Shown here in pieces: positions 25,952 through 36,027 of a DNA stretch of 64,000 nucleotides. Numbering within the stretch: position 1 is the stretch's first letter; the number at the start of each line of letters is the position of its first letter. The notes under the pieces are model-generated. The model searched no databases and had not been told where the DNA came from. It saw only the letters and a program-made list of their open reading frames with translations. Source of the stretch: Lachnotalea glycerini (GTDB lineage: Bacteria; Bacillota; Clostridia; Lachnospirales; Lachnospiraceae); NCBI RefSeq assembly GCF_003201285.1, contig NZ_QICS01000003.1:1-64000 (forward strand). Reading direction: 5' to 3'. A program made the position numbers and the translations under genes.

Positions 25952-28641
25952 CACTTTCTTTTCTTCTTTCGTAAATGACCTATAATTACTATGATAGCTA
26001 GTCCTAGCACTGTAATCAGACTTATAATCACACCTGTTTTCAATCCGGGCGTTTGATAGATAAGTTCTATCGTATGAGCTCCTTTTGTAATATCTGTCGC
26101 CATATACATTGTATTGGCTTTATAAAGAGTTGCCTCCTGCCCATCAATCTTTACTTTCCAACCTGTGCTATATAGCAGACTAAAACAAAGCGACTTGTCA
26201 TTGCTAACCTCAACGTTTCCTGTTATCTTATTATTAGTAAGTTGAATATTTGTCAATACTTCCTCAGAAAGCTTTTTCACCTGCTCCTCATAATCAGTCA
26301 TAGAAAGTGAATAGACTTCTATATCCTTTAACTCATACTCACCTGGACTAGCAAAAGAAATTGTGCATAGAGTTTCTCCTTCATTATTATGTCCAAGATT
26401 AACCAGATAGTTTTCTCTTTGTAAATCCCAACTGTATTTGGAATTGGTAAGATTTAATTTAGAATTAGCCTGACTCGTTGTAATTTTTGCAGTAAAATGT
26501 GCCTTTCTTGAGTTTTCAATATCAAGCCCCACAAATCTTAAATATGTTTCACTGTTTTTCTTGGCATTAAATGTTACTGTAATAGTAGATGTGTCATTAT
26601 CTATCTTAATGGTATTTAATTCTTTGTTCCATGTAATACCATTTTCTTCCTCAATTTGATAATTAAGCTTCTCTTCAGAATACTTCATAGCATCCTGAGA
26701 ATCATTATCAGGCTTATCCACAACAACAGCCTGCATCATTGCCTGCTGCTTTTCAATACTGCTTAGGGTATCATAATAAGCAGTGCTGATTTTCTTATCA
26801 TAGGTATAGCCAAGTGGAAGCGTATATTGATTCTTATACACCACATCAGTTACATCAGAATTCTTACGAAGTTTTCTGTTTATTTCCTGATATCCATAGG
26901 GCATTGCCTTTTCCTGTATACTACCCGCTTCAAACGCATAATATTTCACACTTGCTAATGTATCTAAATAAGTTCTGAAATCCAGACCATAAAAGCGATG
27001 TGGCTGCCTTATCGTAGTGATTTCATTGTCTAACATGTATTTTAATATGTTGGCGTCTAACAGACTATAATAACTTGCAGTACCATTAAATCCCATTGTT
27101 AATGATTGATTTTCTACCCAATTTCCATAGCTTCCAATTCGATAAAACCCCTTATCTTCCTCGTAATCAACAGACGACTGTGGACAATCTTCTATCATAC
27201 TAATCGCCTTACCATTTTCTCTAAATTCGTTTGAATAATTCTTTCCATATGGAGAATTTTGATAAAATCCAAAGGTAATGACTGCCATCAAGGTTACCAA
27301 TAATACGACTCCATATTTGATATATGTTGTTCGAAATCTAGTAATTGCAATCAATGCAGCTATCATAATATTGAGAAATACGACTCCCAGACCAAACGAT
27401 ATCATTTTATCACTTTCTACTACTACCAAACCACCCATAAGAATAAGGCTTAATCCTGCAAGTGGTATTAATCTTTTTATGGTTACCTTAAGAAAATCAT
27501 CAAGCAAACATACGACTGCAAAGGCAGTAAAAAAGCTATAACCGAACACCCATCGATTACTGGTATAGCTCATTCCATTCATGATATATCCGCCAATTGG
27601 AGTTAGCAGCATAATAGTGGCTAATGCATAACCACTTTTTAATGCCATATACTTTTTGAAATTTTCTTTATAAAGATACAAAAATACAACTATAAAAAAG
27701 CAAATCGGTGCATAGGCCAGAAAGGTATAGTTTCCGTTAATGTCAGATGGCACACTAAAAAAAGAAAAGAACAAGTTATAATAATACCTCATATAATATA
27801 TTAAGCCTCCATTATATGCTCCTTTTGTGCCTCTTGCATTGTTCATAAATGCATATATAGTTGGTACAAATGCAAAACAAGAAAGCAGAATGCCAAGCAA
27901 ATATTGAACGACACCTCTTATAAGAATATTTAAAATATTGGCTTTCCATTCCCTTCGATATCGATCAATAAACCGAATCAAAGCATACAAAAATACCATA
28001 ATTGTAAGCATATAGAAAAAGTAGTAATTACTTACTACAGAAATCAATATCATTATAGTAAATAAATAAGATTTCTTCTTTTTCAATATCGTTTCAACAC
28101 CAATTAATAAGAATGGCAGATAAATCATTGCATTCAAAAAATAGGGATGCTTTACTCCGGCTACAACTGCAAATCCCGAAAACACATAAATAATTGCACC
28201 GATAAGCGATTGTTTATTCCCCTTATCCATCTTCCCACAATAAAGTATAAAACCAATTCCACATAAATATAGACGAATAATAACTAAGATATTATAAAAA
28301 ATATATATATTTTCTTTATTAAAAAAAACAGAGAAAAATAGCAGTGGATCGCCTAGTCCATAATAATTTAAAGTAGTAAAAACATCATAACCCAATCCAA
28401 TATTGAAATTAATCATCTCTGGATAAAAGTTACCATGTAAAAAACCGCTTATTATGCTCTTATAATAGTCACTGATAAAAACCATTGATGAGAAAGTCTG
28501 AAATAAACCGTCTGTTTTCCACATAAAGCTTTTATTAGCCTGTATAAATGGTATAAATATGCCTAAACAAGCAACTGCAAATAGCAAAGTATATGCAGCC
28601 CAATATTTAAATCGTCGCCTAACCTTTTTGCTGTCTTTCAT
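25951..28641 (-). CDS. YfhO-family membrane protein (GT-C-like)
   Basis: An 896-residue membrane protein. A first helix is followed by SFMWKTDGLFQTFSSMVFIS, ISGFLHGNFYPEMINFNIGLG and the GDPLLFFSVFF region, all typical of YfhO-type proteins implicated in glycosylation of lipoteichoic or wall teichoic acid in Firmicutes. About twelve helices precede a large outer domain (about 500-870), then a last helix and a basic tail (RKKKRK). The Met at 28686 lacks a binding site; the ATG at 28641 has AGGAG nine bases upstream. It follows the LtaS-type gene after about 120 nt, the expected partner for decorating a polyglycerol-phosphate-like chain. The acceptor is inferred. Confidence 0.85.
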   Translation of the reverse strand: MKDSKKVRRRFKYWAAYTLLFAVACLGIFIPFIQANKSFMWKTDGLFQTFSSMVFISDYYKSIISGFLHGNFYPEMINFNIGLGYDVFTTLNYYGLGDPLLFFSVFFNKENIYIFYNILVIIRLYLCGIGFILYCGKMDKGNKQSLIGAIIYVFSGFAVVAGVKHPYFLNAMIYLPFLLIGVETILKKKKSYLFTIMILISVVSNYYFFYMLTIMVFLYALIRFIDRYRREWKANILNILIRGVVQYLLGILLSCFAFVPTIYAFMNNARGTKGAYNGGLIYYMRYYYNLFFSFFSVPSDINGNYTFLAYAPICFFIVVFLYLYKENFKKYMALKSGYALATIMLLTPIGGYIMNGMSYTSNRWVFGYSFFTAFAVVCLLDDFLKVTIKRLIPLAGLSLILMGGLVVVESDKMISFGLGVVFLNIMIAALIAITRFRTTYIKYGVVLLVTLMAVITFGFYQNSPYGKNYSNEFRENGKAISMIEDCPQSSVDYEEDKGFYRIGSYGNWVENQSLTMGFNGTASYYSLLDANILKYMLDNEITTIRQPHRFYGLDFRTYLDTLASVKYYAFEAGSIQEKAMPYGYQEINRKLRKNSDVTDVVYKNQYTLPLGYTYDKKISTAYYDTLSSIEKQQAMMQAVVVDKPDNDSQDAMKYSEEKLNYQIEEENGITWNKELNTIKIDNDTSTITVTFNAKKNSETYLRFVGLDIENSRKAHFTAKITTSQANSKLNLTNSKYSWDLQRENYLVNLGHNNEGETLCTISFASPGEYELKDIEVYSLSMTDYEEQVKKLSEEVLTNIQLTNNKITGNVEVSNDKSLCFSLLYSTGWKVKIDGQEATLYKANTMYMATDITKGAHTIELIYQTPGLKTGVIISLITVLGLAIIVIIGHLRKKKRK

Positions 28642-28761
28642 TTCTTTTCTCCTAAGCCTTAAACTAAGAGTTGCCCATCCCATCACAGGAACGATATTTA
28701 TGAAAGTATTGACTTTGTCAAAACCTTCATAAATTCCAAATTATAGATTCTCTTTTTTCGA

Positions 28762-30810
28762 TCAGTTCATATAAAACATTGAATCCACTCGTTTCCCTTT
28801 GTCATGCATGTTATTATACTGAACGCATCTATATTGATTTATAATCTCATAATACGGAGATGTTGTGTCGCTGTAATCATAAAAGCCGCCATCTACACCC
28901 CAATAACCAATTGAATTCATCACTGGAACCTGCTCATGTACATCTAACAAAAATTGCTGGTATTTTGTCAGATTAATTCCCAGCTTATTCATAATATAAG
29001 CCGATAAATAATTCATACTAATCTTATCCACTGTCTCTTCCTGGATATCATAATTAGCCCAGGCAAAAAATGGTACCTTATATTTTTCCATTAGCTCCTG
29101 AGTCGTTAAATCCTTTTCACTCTTTCCCAGTATTTTATCATACCAAGTCTGACTCAATCCCGGCTGATGATCACCAAAGAATATAACAACCGTAGGTTCT
29201 TCTACATTTTCAAAATATTTTATAAGCTTCTCCACCGCCTCATCGGTATACTTAATCAGGCTTAAATAATTCTGGGCACCTTCGTCATAATAATATTCAT
29301 CCTCAATCTTTATCTTTTGAACGAAATTGGGATCTGTAGTAATAAACCCTCCATGATTTTGCATCGTTACATTAAATAAGAAAAATGGGTTATCACTTTG
29401 ACTCTTGCTCTCTTCATACATTTCAATAATTTTGTTAAAATTTGCTTCGTCTGTCACTTTATCTCGTAGTTTGTCTGCATTCTGGAACTTTTCTATTGTA
29501 ATAAATTGTTCAAAACCAAGCAAGGGGTAAACCGTCAGGCGGTTGAAGCCATTTGATTTAAATGGATGCATTCCTATATTACCGACATAATTTTGCTGCT
29601 TGAGACTATACACAATACTTGGAAACTGTTTTTTTATAAATAATTGATAAGGTACTGAATTGGCCGGTAATAGTCCCATAGAATTACCAGTTAGAAATTC
29701 AAATTCTGAATTTGCAGTGTTTCCGCCAAAAACAGAAACATACGCGTTCCCCTTTATTGTATTCTCCTGTAAGCTGTGAATGAATGGCATATAATCTTCA
29801 CTAATCGGAAATTCACTTACTGTCTCAAGATCAGAAAACGCTTCGTCCATAATTACTATGATATTCGGCGTCTGTCCTGCACTCGAAGACAAACTATAGC
29901 TGTCTGCAATATCCTCTATCTGCTTTACACTATAACCCTCAGGCTTTTCCACAATAATATAGCCCATTGTCCTTACCGTCGATAAAAAAGTCCCATATTT
30001 ACGATATCCCTCATGCGGTCTGTATAATTTAACATTAATGTTCCAATTACTTAACTGGTTAGAAAATACAAATACATAAAAAAACACGGATGTATAAATT
30101 ATGTAGCAGATAATCGCGGGTATTCGAAGCTTCCATACAGGCAATGCCTTAAAACTTCTCAACTTACATGCCAGCGAAATAATAAATACTGTTATAATAA
30201 AAATATAATAAATATGAGTATCTATAAAAAGCTTATATCCTTCCACGACATTAGATGCCGTTTGGATAGAAAATACATCAGCAGCTACAAGAGCAACGCC
30301 CCTAAAGCTATATACATAGTAATTAATCACTCCAAATAAATTAATGATAAGAGTTAGCCCAATCACTGCAACCTTTGTACTATTCGTAATGATATAAATC
30401 GTGAGCAGTATCACCGATAATATAACAAAATTAAAAAATAAATAACGCTTACGTATACTCAGAACCGTTATTGTATAAATACTCTTTTGAAAATATTCAA
30501 ATGCGTAATAACAAATTACCGGAGATACAAAGAATAATGCATAAGACACAAACATATTCATTCTGTCACTAAGATTATTTTTTATAAGCAACAAAACCAC
30601 CGTTAAGACAGTAGCCCCTATTACCAGAACGGCATTCAATAATGTATCCTTATTCATCATACCATTCTCTGCAAAAGTAATATAGCATTTATGACCAAAC
30701 ACAAACAACATTAAATAAATAGCTACAATAACTAATGTTAAATACTTTGAAAATTTCTTTATGTTTTCCTTTGTTATGATTTCTTTTATTCTATTCGATA
30801 TCTCTTTCAT
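28762..30810 (-). CDS. LtaS-family phosphoglycerol transferase-like enzyme
   Basis: A 682-residue protein with about six N-terminal membrane helices (to about residue 250) and an extracellular sulfatase-fold domain. PNIIVIMDEAFSDL (about 315-328) provides the metal-binding Glu/Asp, FGGNTANSEFEFLTGNSM (about 361-378) contains the probable nucleophile Thr365, and FFGDHQPGL is the second metal-binding site. LtaS enzymes polymerise glycerol phosphate on the outer membrane face; related enzymes transfer single phosphoglycerol groups to polysaccharide. Its place after TagGH, TagB/F, Stealth and GT2 genes favours modification of an exported polymer over ordinary LTA synthesis (inference). Length is close to the family norm (about 650). 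Confidence 0.87.
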   Translation of the reverse strand: MKEISNRIKEIITKENIKKFSKYLTLVIVAIYLMLFVFGHKCYITFAENGMMNKDTLLNAVLVIGATVLTVVLLLIKNNLSDRMNMFVSYALFFVSPVICYYAFEYFQKSIYTITVLSIRKRYLFFNFVILSVILLTIYIITNSTKVAVIGLTLIINLFGVINYYVYSFRGVALVAADVFSIQTASNVVEGYKLFIDTHIYYIFIITVFIISLACKLRSFKALPVWKLRIPAIICYIIYTSVFFYVFVFSNQLSNWNINVKLYRPHEGYRKYGTFLSTVRTMGYIIVEKPEGYSVKQIEDIADSYSLSSSAGQTPNIIVIMDEAFSDLETVSEFPISEDYMPFIHSLQENTIKGNAYVSVFGGNTANSEFEFLTGNSMGLLPANSVPYQLFIKKQFPSIVYSLKQQNYVGNIGMHPFKSNGFNRLTVYPLLGFEQFITIEKFQNADKLRDKVTDEANFNKIIEMYEESKSQSDNPFFLFNVTMQNHGGFITTDPNFVQKIKIEDEYYYDEGAQNYLSLIKYTDEAVEKLIKYFENVEEPTVVIFFGDHQPGLSQTWYDKILGKSEKDLTTQELMEKYKVPFFAWANYDIQEETVDKISMNYLSAYIMNKLGINLTKYQQFLLDVHEQVPVMNSIGYWGVDGGFYDYSDTTSPYYEIINQYRCVQYNNMHDKGKRVDSMFYMN

Positions 30811-30888
30811 TTTACCTTTTATCCTTATTCATATTAACCAGTATCAATCTTATAATCTTTTTTATCATAACATTTATCACATATCATA

Positions 30889-33006
30889 TCAACAAGTTAC
30901 AACAATTTTTTTACAATCGAACAGTTCAACTTTATACCCCATCTTTTCAGCGCTTTGAAATAATTTATCCATATTAATAGCTACCTGTGGTATATTTTTG
31001 CACAAGCCAAGACTGAGTTCAAAAAGCACTTCACTTCTCTCCCCAATTGGAATTTCAATTTCATATTCGCAATTTGCAACTAGCATTTCTTTGTTATACC
31101 ATATGGATTTTCTTGCGTTTACAGTAAGCTTACAATCATAGCTTTTTTTATGAACCCAACAGTTGAGTTTATATTGATTGACCGGAAACGGTGACATAAT
31201 AAATCCCTTAATCATGATTTTCTGCCTGTCAAAGCTCATTTTGTCAATATTAACAACTGTTTCAGACAGCCTTGCCAAATACAGAAAATCTCCATTATAC
31301 AAACAAGCCTGACTGTTGCTGACAGCTACGCCAAATTGATTTTCATCTCCATATTTATAATTGAGTAAATAAAATCTGTAACTGACAGGAATCTCGGCCA
31401 ACATTCGCTTAAAAAGCTTATTCTTCTGATCGGATACTTCCCCTTTTGAAGAAACTATTTTATTAATCGCATAACCGGCCATAACCCTGCTCTTGATATA
31501 ATGCTTCACTGCTTTCATTACTGATGAACTGTTTTGTTGGTTCGCTTCATCCGATGTTTTCGCAGTCTTTTCAACATTCTTTTTTAATGTCAGTACTTTT
31601 CCATCTCCTTCTACCGTATACTCACTCGTTACGGCGTTTTCACCCTCGATGGTATTTTGGTCAAACATTAATTTAATCTGTCCATTTGTTTTACCTAATT
31701 TAGCTCTTGCCTTTAACGTAATTTTCTGGGCATCCAGTGGTATCTCAATAAAAAATTCATATCCCTTTGCAATTGGTCTGTTCAGAGAATTGATCTGATA
31801 ATTTTTGTTTTCTCTTAAAGTAATTGCCTCTGCCTTACCATTGTGTTCTATTGTAATTCTGTATTCATAAGAATCAAATATAAAATTACAATATCCGGTA
31901 AGTCTCAAAATATTTTCTTTTTGCTCAATATACTTTATATGAAGCTTCTGGCGATAAAGAAAATCTACGACATGATTCTCTTTGCATAATACAGCATCTT
32001 CTTTATTTGCTATGATGGTAAATTGTTCTTTATGAAAACCTCCATACTTAAGCTGTAGCATATAAAGATTATAATATCTTCTAAGCTCCGTTCTGCCAAG
32101 AATAATTTCATCGGAGATATGGTTCAATGCCTGCTTCACATAGCCTAAAAATTCATCAGTCTCAGAATAACTTAACGCAAACTCTTCAACATTAGGTACA
32201 ACAATCTTTCCCCCTATATCATAGATCATGAGCCATTGCAGATATTCTGGAACCTTGCCATATCTCTCTAAAGAAAAGCGTACTAATTCCAAATGAAGAT
32301 ATTTTAAAGCAGGAATATAATTTGCTTTGCTGGCTCTGGCTCCCTGTATGGCTGAATTACCCAAACTTCTCTTTCTGTACAAATATCTGGTGTCTGATAC
32401 AACCCCATATTTTCCTTTATATAAAATAATTTTATTTGCTACCTCAGCGTCCTCTCCAAGTGTAAGCATTTTATTAAAAGAATATTTTCTCATTTCATCC
32501 AGTTTAATAAATGAACTACTAATATGCATTTGAAAGCAGGTCGGCTCTTTAAAAATATCAATCACTCTCGTAGTAGTAAATTTATAATTTAATACATGAT
32601 CTCCTTCCTTTCCTTCAAAAAAACAAAGCGGAATGGAAATTAAGTCAACTTCTTCTTTATTTTGCTCATAAAAGCAATATACCTTTTCTAAAGCATCACT
32701 CTCAAGCTTATCATCTGCATCAAGAAAATTAACCAGCTCTCCTTTTGCATACTCCAGTCCCCTATTTCTGGCATCACTTACCCCGCCATTTTCCTTATAG
32801 ATATATGTTATATTATCAGGGTATTTCCCAATATATTCTTTACAAATACTTTCACTATTGTCAATACTGCCATCATTGACTAATAGGACTTGAAGATTAT
32901 CTTCAAATCCTATCGTCTGATTTACTAAGCTATCAATGGCTTCTGCCAGATAGCTTTCCATATTATAAATGGCCATTACAATAGAGAATTTAAATTCTTT
33001 TTTCAT
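30889..33006 (-). CDS. Family 2 glycosyltransferase with long C-terminal region
   Basis: A 705-residue soluble protein. Residues 7-240 are a GT2 domain (FSIVMAIYNMESYLAEAI, LVNDGSIDNS, NGGVSDARNRG, NFLDADD). The remaining 460 residues contain beta-rich stretches with repeated patterns such as YEITIEHNG and EIEIPIG and no membrane helix. This resembles TarS/TarQ- or TagF-neighbouring two-domain GT2 enzymes that glycosylate teichoic-acid backbones, where the C-terminal part mediates oligomerisation. An alternative TTG start directly precedes the ATG; GAGGG lies ten bases upstream of the ATG. It sits between the Stealth and LtaS-type genes. Acceptor and sugar are not determined. Confidence 0.75.
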   Translation of the reverse strand: MKKEFKFSIVMAIYNMESYLAEAIDSLVNQTIGFEDNLQVLLVNDGSIDNSESICKEYIGKYPDNITYIYKENGGVSDARNRGLEYAKGELVNFLDADDKLESDALEKVYCFYEQNKEEVDLISIPLCFFEGKEGDHVLNYKFTTTRVIDIFKEPTCFQMHISSSFIKLDEMRKYSFNKMLTLGEDAEVANKIILYKGKYGVVSDTRYLYRKRSLGNSAIQGARASKANYIPALKYLHLELVRFSLERYGKVPEYLQWLMIYDIGGKIVVPNVEEFALSYSETDEFLGYVKQALNHISDEIILGRTELRRYYNLYMLQLKYGGFHKEQFTIIANKEDAVLCKENHVVDFLYRQKLHIKYIEQKENILRLTGYCNFIFDSYEYRITIEHNGKAEAITLRENKNYQINSLNRPIAKGYEFFIEIPLDAQKITLKARAKLGKTNGQIKLMFDQNTIEGENAVTSEYTVEGDGKVLTLKKNVEKTAKTSDEANQQNSSSVMKAVKHYIKSRVMAGYAINKIVSSKGEVSDQKNKLFKRMLAEIPVSYRFYLLNYKYGDENQFGVAVSNSQACLYNGDFLYLARLSETVVNIDKMSFDRQKIMIKGFIMSPFPVNQYKLNCWVHKKSYDCKLTVNARKSIWYNKEMLVANCEYEIEIPIGERSEVLFELSLGLCKNIPQVAINMDKLFQSAEKMGYKVELFDCKKIVVTC

Positions 33007-33033
33007 CAATTTTCATCCCTCTTACGTAATGAT

Positions 33034-34035
33034 TTATTTTTCAAAGCTTGATTTTTCGCTCAAAATTTTCTTGAAAGCTTCTTGTACCTCAACCTTCTGC
33101 TTTTCAAAATCAGAAGTATAAATAGTATCATTAACACATATTAACTTATATTGCCCTGTCTCAATCGCCTCAATAGTAGCCGGAAAAGTTTTATCCTTGA
33201 TATTAAAGGAACGACCCACTTTTGGACTGCTTGGAATAAAATTACCGCTTGCCAATTGCCAGAATTTAAACAGCCATTGATTCACATTTGATTTCGTTCT
33301 AAACTTGTCCATACATGTAGCATCCAATGTCTCACCCTCAATGCCCCACACCTCTTCAAAGGTGCTCTTTAAGAAGTTACTGGGCAGATGATTGTAATAA
33401 AAACCTGGAAACCAAGGCCACTTAATCAGCAAAGTTGTACGAACCAACATCTTAAAACCATTTACTGGATTATACCACTTCCAAAAATCTCGCTTCATTA
33501 CTTGCTTTTTCTTGAAATGAATGTTAATCAGTTCCATATCATTTCCGTTAAAAAAGCCCGCACTCTTTCTTCCAAAGTATATACAATTCAATGCAAAGAT
33601 ATCCTTTGGCTTTCCATCCTTGAAAAAGTCAGTTGGTTTTACTGGCTTTGTAATAAACATATCATCATTAAAATAAACAAACTGATCAGCCAAACCATCG
33701 ATTCTGTGCAAATTAAGCTCTATGGTGTTTGCATTAAAGGTTGGAAGATATTCTTCGGGAATATAATCCTTATGATTTACTATATTAAGCTTAGGATTGC
33801 TGGTATCAAGCCATTCCGGCAAATGTCCCCACGTTACAAAATGAATTCTATTGACCCAAGGTGCAAATTTCTCCACGCCGCGAAACCAATACTGTAAATT
33901 ATCCCAGCTTCGAAAACGTACCTCAGAGCTATCTCCCTTGTCATTTGATTTGTCATATAAATTTTTTTCTTTTTGCCATTCAGGGTCATTTCCATCTACC
34001 CATATCATAACAAAGTCAATTTTTTCATTATTCAT
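33034..34035 (-). CDS. Stealth-family sugar-phosphate transferase
   Basis: A 333-residue cytoplasmic protein of the Stealth family, which makes phosphodiester-linked capsules by transferring sugar-1-phosphate from a nucleotide sugar. CR1 is IDFVMIWVDGNDPEWQ near the N terminus. CR2 is the region with RSWDNLQYWFRGVEKFAPWV, IHFVTWGHLPEWL, the HKDYIP segment and FVYFNDDMFI. A CR3/CR4-like part follows, in shorter form than in the animal GlcNAc-1-phosphotransferase. It is flanked by a TagB/F-like gene and a large GT2 gene, consistent with a polymer with phosphodiester bonds. Sugar identity unknown. Confidence 0.88.
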   Translation of the reverse strand: MNNEKIDFVMIWVDGNDPEWQKEKNLYDKSNDKGDSSEVRFRSWDNLQYWFRGVEKFAPWVNRIHFVTWGHLPEWLDTSNPKLNIVNHKDYIPEEYLPTFNANTIELNLHRIDGLADQFVYFNDDMFITKPVKPTDFFKDGKPKDIFALNCIYFGRKSAGFFNGNDMELINIHFKKKQVMKRDFWKWYNPVNGFKMLVRTTLLIKWPWFPGFYYNHLPSNFLKSTFEEVWGIEGETLDATCMDKFRTKSNVNQWLFKFWQLASGNFIPSSPKVGRSFNIKDKTFPATIEAIETGQYKLICVNDTIYTSDFEKQKVEVQEAFKKILSEKSSFEK

Positions 34036-34049
34036 TTTATTTATCCTTT

Positions 34050-35249
34050 CTAAATCGCTTTGATTGCTTCATAATTTCTCTTACAGTTCTGCCGATCCCA
34101 TTTCGTAAAAAAGTCTTTGTGTCTGTTAGAATATTTTTCACTGTTTTCCAAGTCTCTCTTTACTGAATCCATGATTGCTTCAATTAATTCTTCCTTATTA
34201 TAGCATACCGGCCCAAAGCCGTCATCTTCATAGGAAAAATACCCCTCTGACAGATGCCCTTCTCTAAACCGTTTATAATCAAACTGATAATAAGCAAGAG
34301 GCTTATTCATATAAGCAAAATCCATCGCAACACTGGAGTAATCTGTAACTAAAAATGCAGATTCTTTCAAAAGCTCTTGCACATCATAGTTTGGCCACGA
34401 TGCAATCACAATGTTTTTATCCTTTATATCAAATGCATCTAAAAATTGCTGCATCTCTCTGTGCGGATAAAAAACTACTTTAATCTTTTCTTCTTCTAGC
34501 ATTTTCAAGAATGTTTCATCCTTAAGAAAGCCATTCCAATATTTAAAATATTCCGTATTGGTAAAATCCTTTATATCCTCGTAACGGTAAGAGTCCGTGG
34601 TTTGATGGGCAATCCATTTACGCCATGTCGGCATAATAACGATTTGTCGTTTTACTTCGTGATCACCATGCAAACGATCCAAACGGCATAAGCCTAACTC
34701 TTTGACCCAGCCCTCAGGATAACCATAAGCCTTACTGACATAATCGCATTCTCTCTTGGTACTCGTTACAAACATTCTCATTTTTGTATTTTTATAATGC
34801 AGACATTCAATATCGTCCTTAATAATTCCGTGTTGTAAAAAGATTCTCTTATTTCTGAGAATCCCATATACCTCTAGTGCATAGCAAATTGCAGCATTAG
34901 GCTTTCCACTCTTATTAGAGCTGATATTTTTTGAAGCAGTCAGATAAAATACCCAATGTGCAAAGCTTCCGTATTGCACTACCTTACCCAAATTCTTCAC
35001 TCTGTTATAATCGGGTGACTTTTTATTAATGGCATACATCACATCCTGGTCTGGCTGCTTCTTTACAATATATCGAAATAACCAATAACCATTGTCCCTT
35101 GCTTCATTTTCATTATCGCAAATCAGCCACAAATCTCTTCTAAACTGCTTATAAACCAATGCAATAGGCAAAGCAAGAATAAAATATATGATATGAAGAA
35201 TGTCATGAAGCTTCACCCGCTGAAGCTTCACCCAAAAGCTTTGTTCCAT
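34050..35249 (-). CDS. CDP-glycerol glycerophosphotransferase family (TagB/TagF-like)
   Basis: A 399-residue GT-B-like enzyme that transfers glycerol phosphate, or another alditol phosphate, from a CDP-linked donor to a lipid-linked acceptor. Supporting motifs are FLQHGIIKDDI (catalytic His), IVIMPTWRKWIA, VVFYPHREMQQFL (second conserved His) and FLVTDYSSVAMDFAYMNKPL, all diagnostic of the family. An amphipathic N-terminal segment likely attaches it to the membrane. An upstream Met at 35363 would overlap the TagH gene; the ATG at 35249 has GGAG eight bases before it and is chosen. With TagG, TagH and Stealth it marks this operon as teichoic-acid-like. Confidence 0.88.
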   Translation of the reverse strand: MEQSFWVKLQRVKLHDILHIIYFILALPIALVYKQFRRDLWLICDNENEARDNGYWLFRYIVKKQPDQDVMYAINKKSPDYNRVKNLGKVVQYGSFAHWVFYLTASKNISSNKSGKPNAAICYALEVYGILRNKRIFLQHGIIKDDIECLHYKNTKMRMFVTSTKRECDYVSKAYGYPEGWVKELGLCRLDRLHGDHEVKRQIVIMPTWRKWIAHQTTDSYRYEDIKDFTNTEYFKYWNGFLKDETFLKMLEEEKIKVVFYPHREMQQFLDAFDIKDKNIVIASWPNYDVQELLKESAFLVTDYSSVAMDFAYMNKPLAYYQFDYKRFREGHLSEGYFSYEDDGFGPVCYNKEELIEAIMDSVKRDLENSEKYSNRHKDFFTKWDRQNCKRNYEAIKAI

Positions 35250-35292
35250 TTTTTTCACTCCGTTTATGCTCTTTGATTCATTCTCGTGTATC

Positions 35293-36027
35293 CTAAGACA
35301 TAAATTCTTCATAGACCGGTAATACCTCTTGAGGTGTTCCCAGCATTTTAACCTTGCCTTCATGCAGCCACAAAATACTGTTGCATAGCTCCTCTAAAGT
35401 CTCCGAGCTATGAGAAACAATAATAACGGTTCTATCTTTATTCATAATTAATTCTTTCATCTTATTATAGCTTTTTTTCTTGAATTTAGCATCTCCAACA
35501 CTTAATACCTCGTCAATCAGAATAATATCAGTTTCTAATATTGCAGTAATCGAGAATGCAAGCTTAGAGTGCATTCCACTTGAATAGGTCTTTACAGGTC
35601 TATCAATAAAATCTCCGATTTCAGCAAATTCTATTATCTCATCTATCTTGTTGTTAATATGTTCTTCACTAAACCCTAAAAGCATACCGGATAAATAGAT
35701 ATTTTCACGTCCTGTCACCTGCTTTTGAAAGCCAACTCCAATGGACAAAAGTGAAACCGTATTGTCACCTACATCAATCGTTCCCACATCCGGTGAAAAA
35801 ATGCCTGCAATAGCACGAAGCATTGTAGATTTGCCACTTCCGTTCTTTCCGACAATTCCCATAATTTCGCCTCTGGGCACATCAAAAGATACTCCCTTTA
35901 CGGCCTCAAATACTTCCTTTTGCATTTTAAAAACATGCTTAATACTTCTCTTAATAGACATCTTTCTAAGGCATCGGTATCTAATTTTTAAATCCTTCAC
36001 TTCAATTGCATTGTTTTTGTTTTCCAT
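35293..36027 (-). CDS. tagH: Teichoic-acid-type ABC exporter ATPase
   Basis: A 244-residue ATPase: Walker A GKNGSGKST (60-68), signature YSSGMHSKLAFS (148-159), Walker B IILIDEVLSVGD (168-179) and SHS switch (205-207). Unlike the Wzt at 14478 it ends at about residue 244 with no carbohydrate-binding tail, so it probably exports without reading the chain end. It overlaps the permease gene by one base, as in tagGH pairs. The product energises export of the undecaprenyl-linked polymer. Its presence gives the locus a second complete ABC exporter. Confidence 0.92.
   Translation of the reverse strand: MENKNNAIEVKDLKIRYRCLRKMSIKRSIKHVFKMQKEVFEAVKGVSFDVPRGEIMGIVGKNGSGKSTMLRAIAGIFSPDVGTIDVGDNTVSLLSIGVGFQKQVTGRENIYLSGMLLGFSEEHINNKIDEIIEFAEIGDFIDRPVKTYSSGMHSKLAFSITAILETDIILIDEVLSVGDAKFKKKSYNKMKELIMNKDRTVIIVSHSSETLEELCNSILWLHEGKVKMLGTPQEVLPVYEEFMS

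Noticed and set aside
33388-33897. 169-codon plus-strand frame opposite the Stealth gene
   Set aside because: Antisense to conserved CR2 motifs, and no family resemblance.
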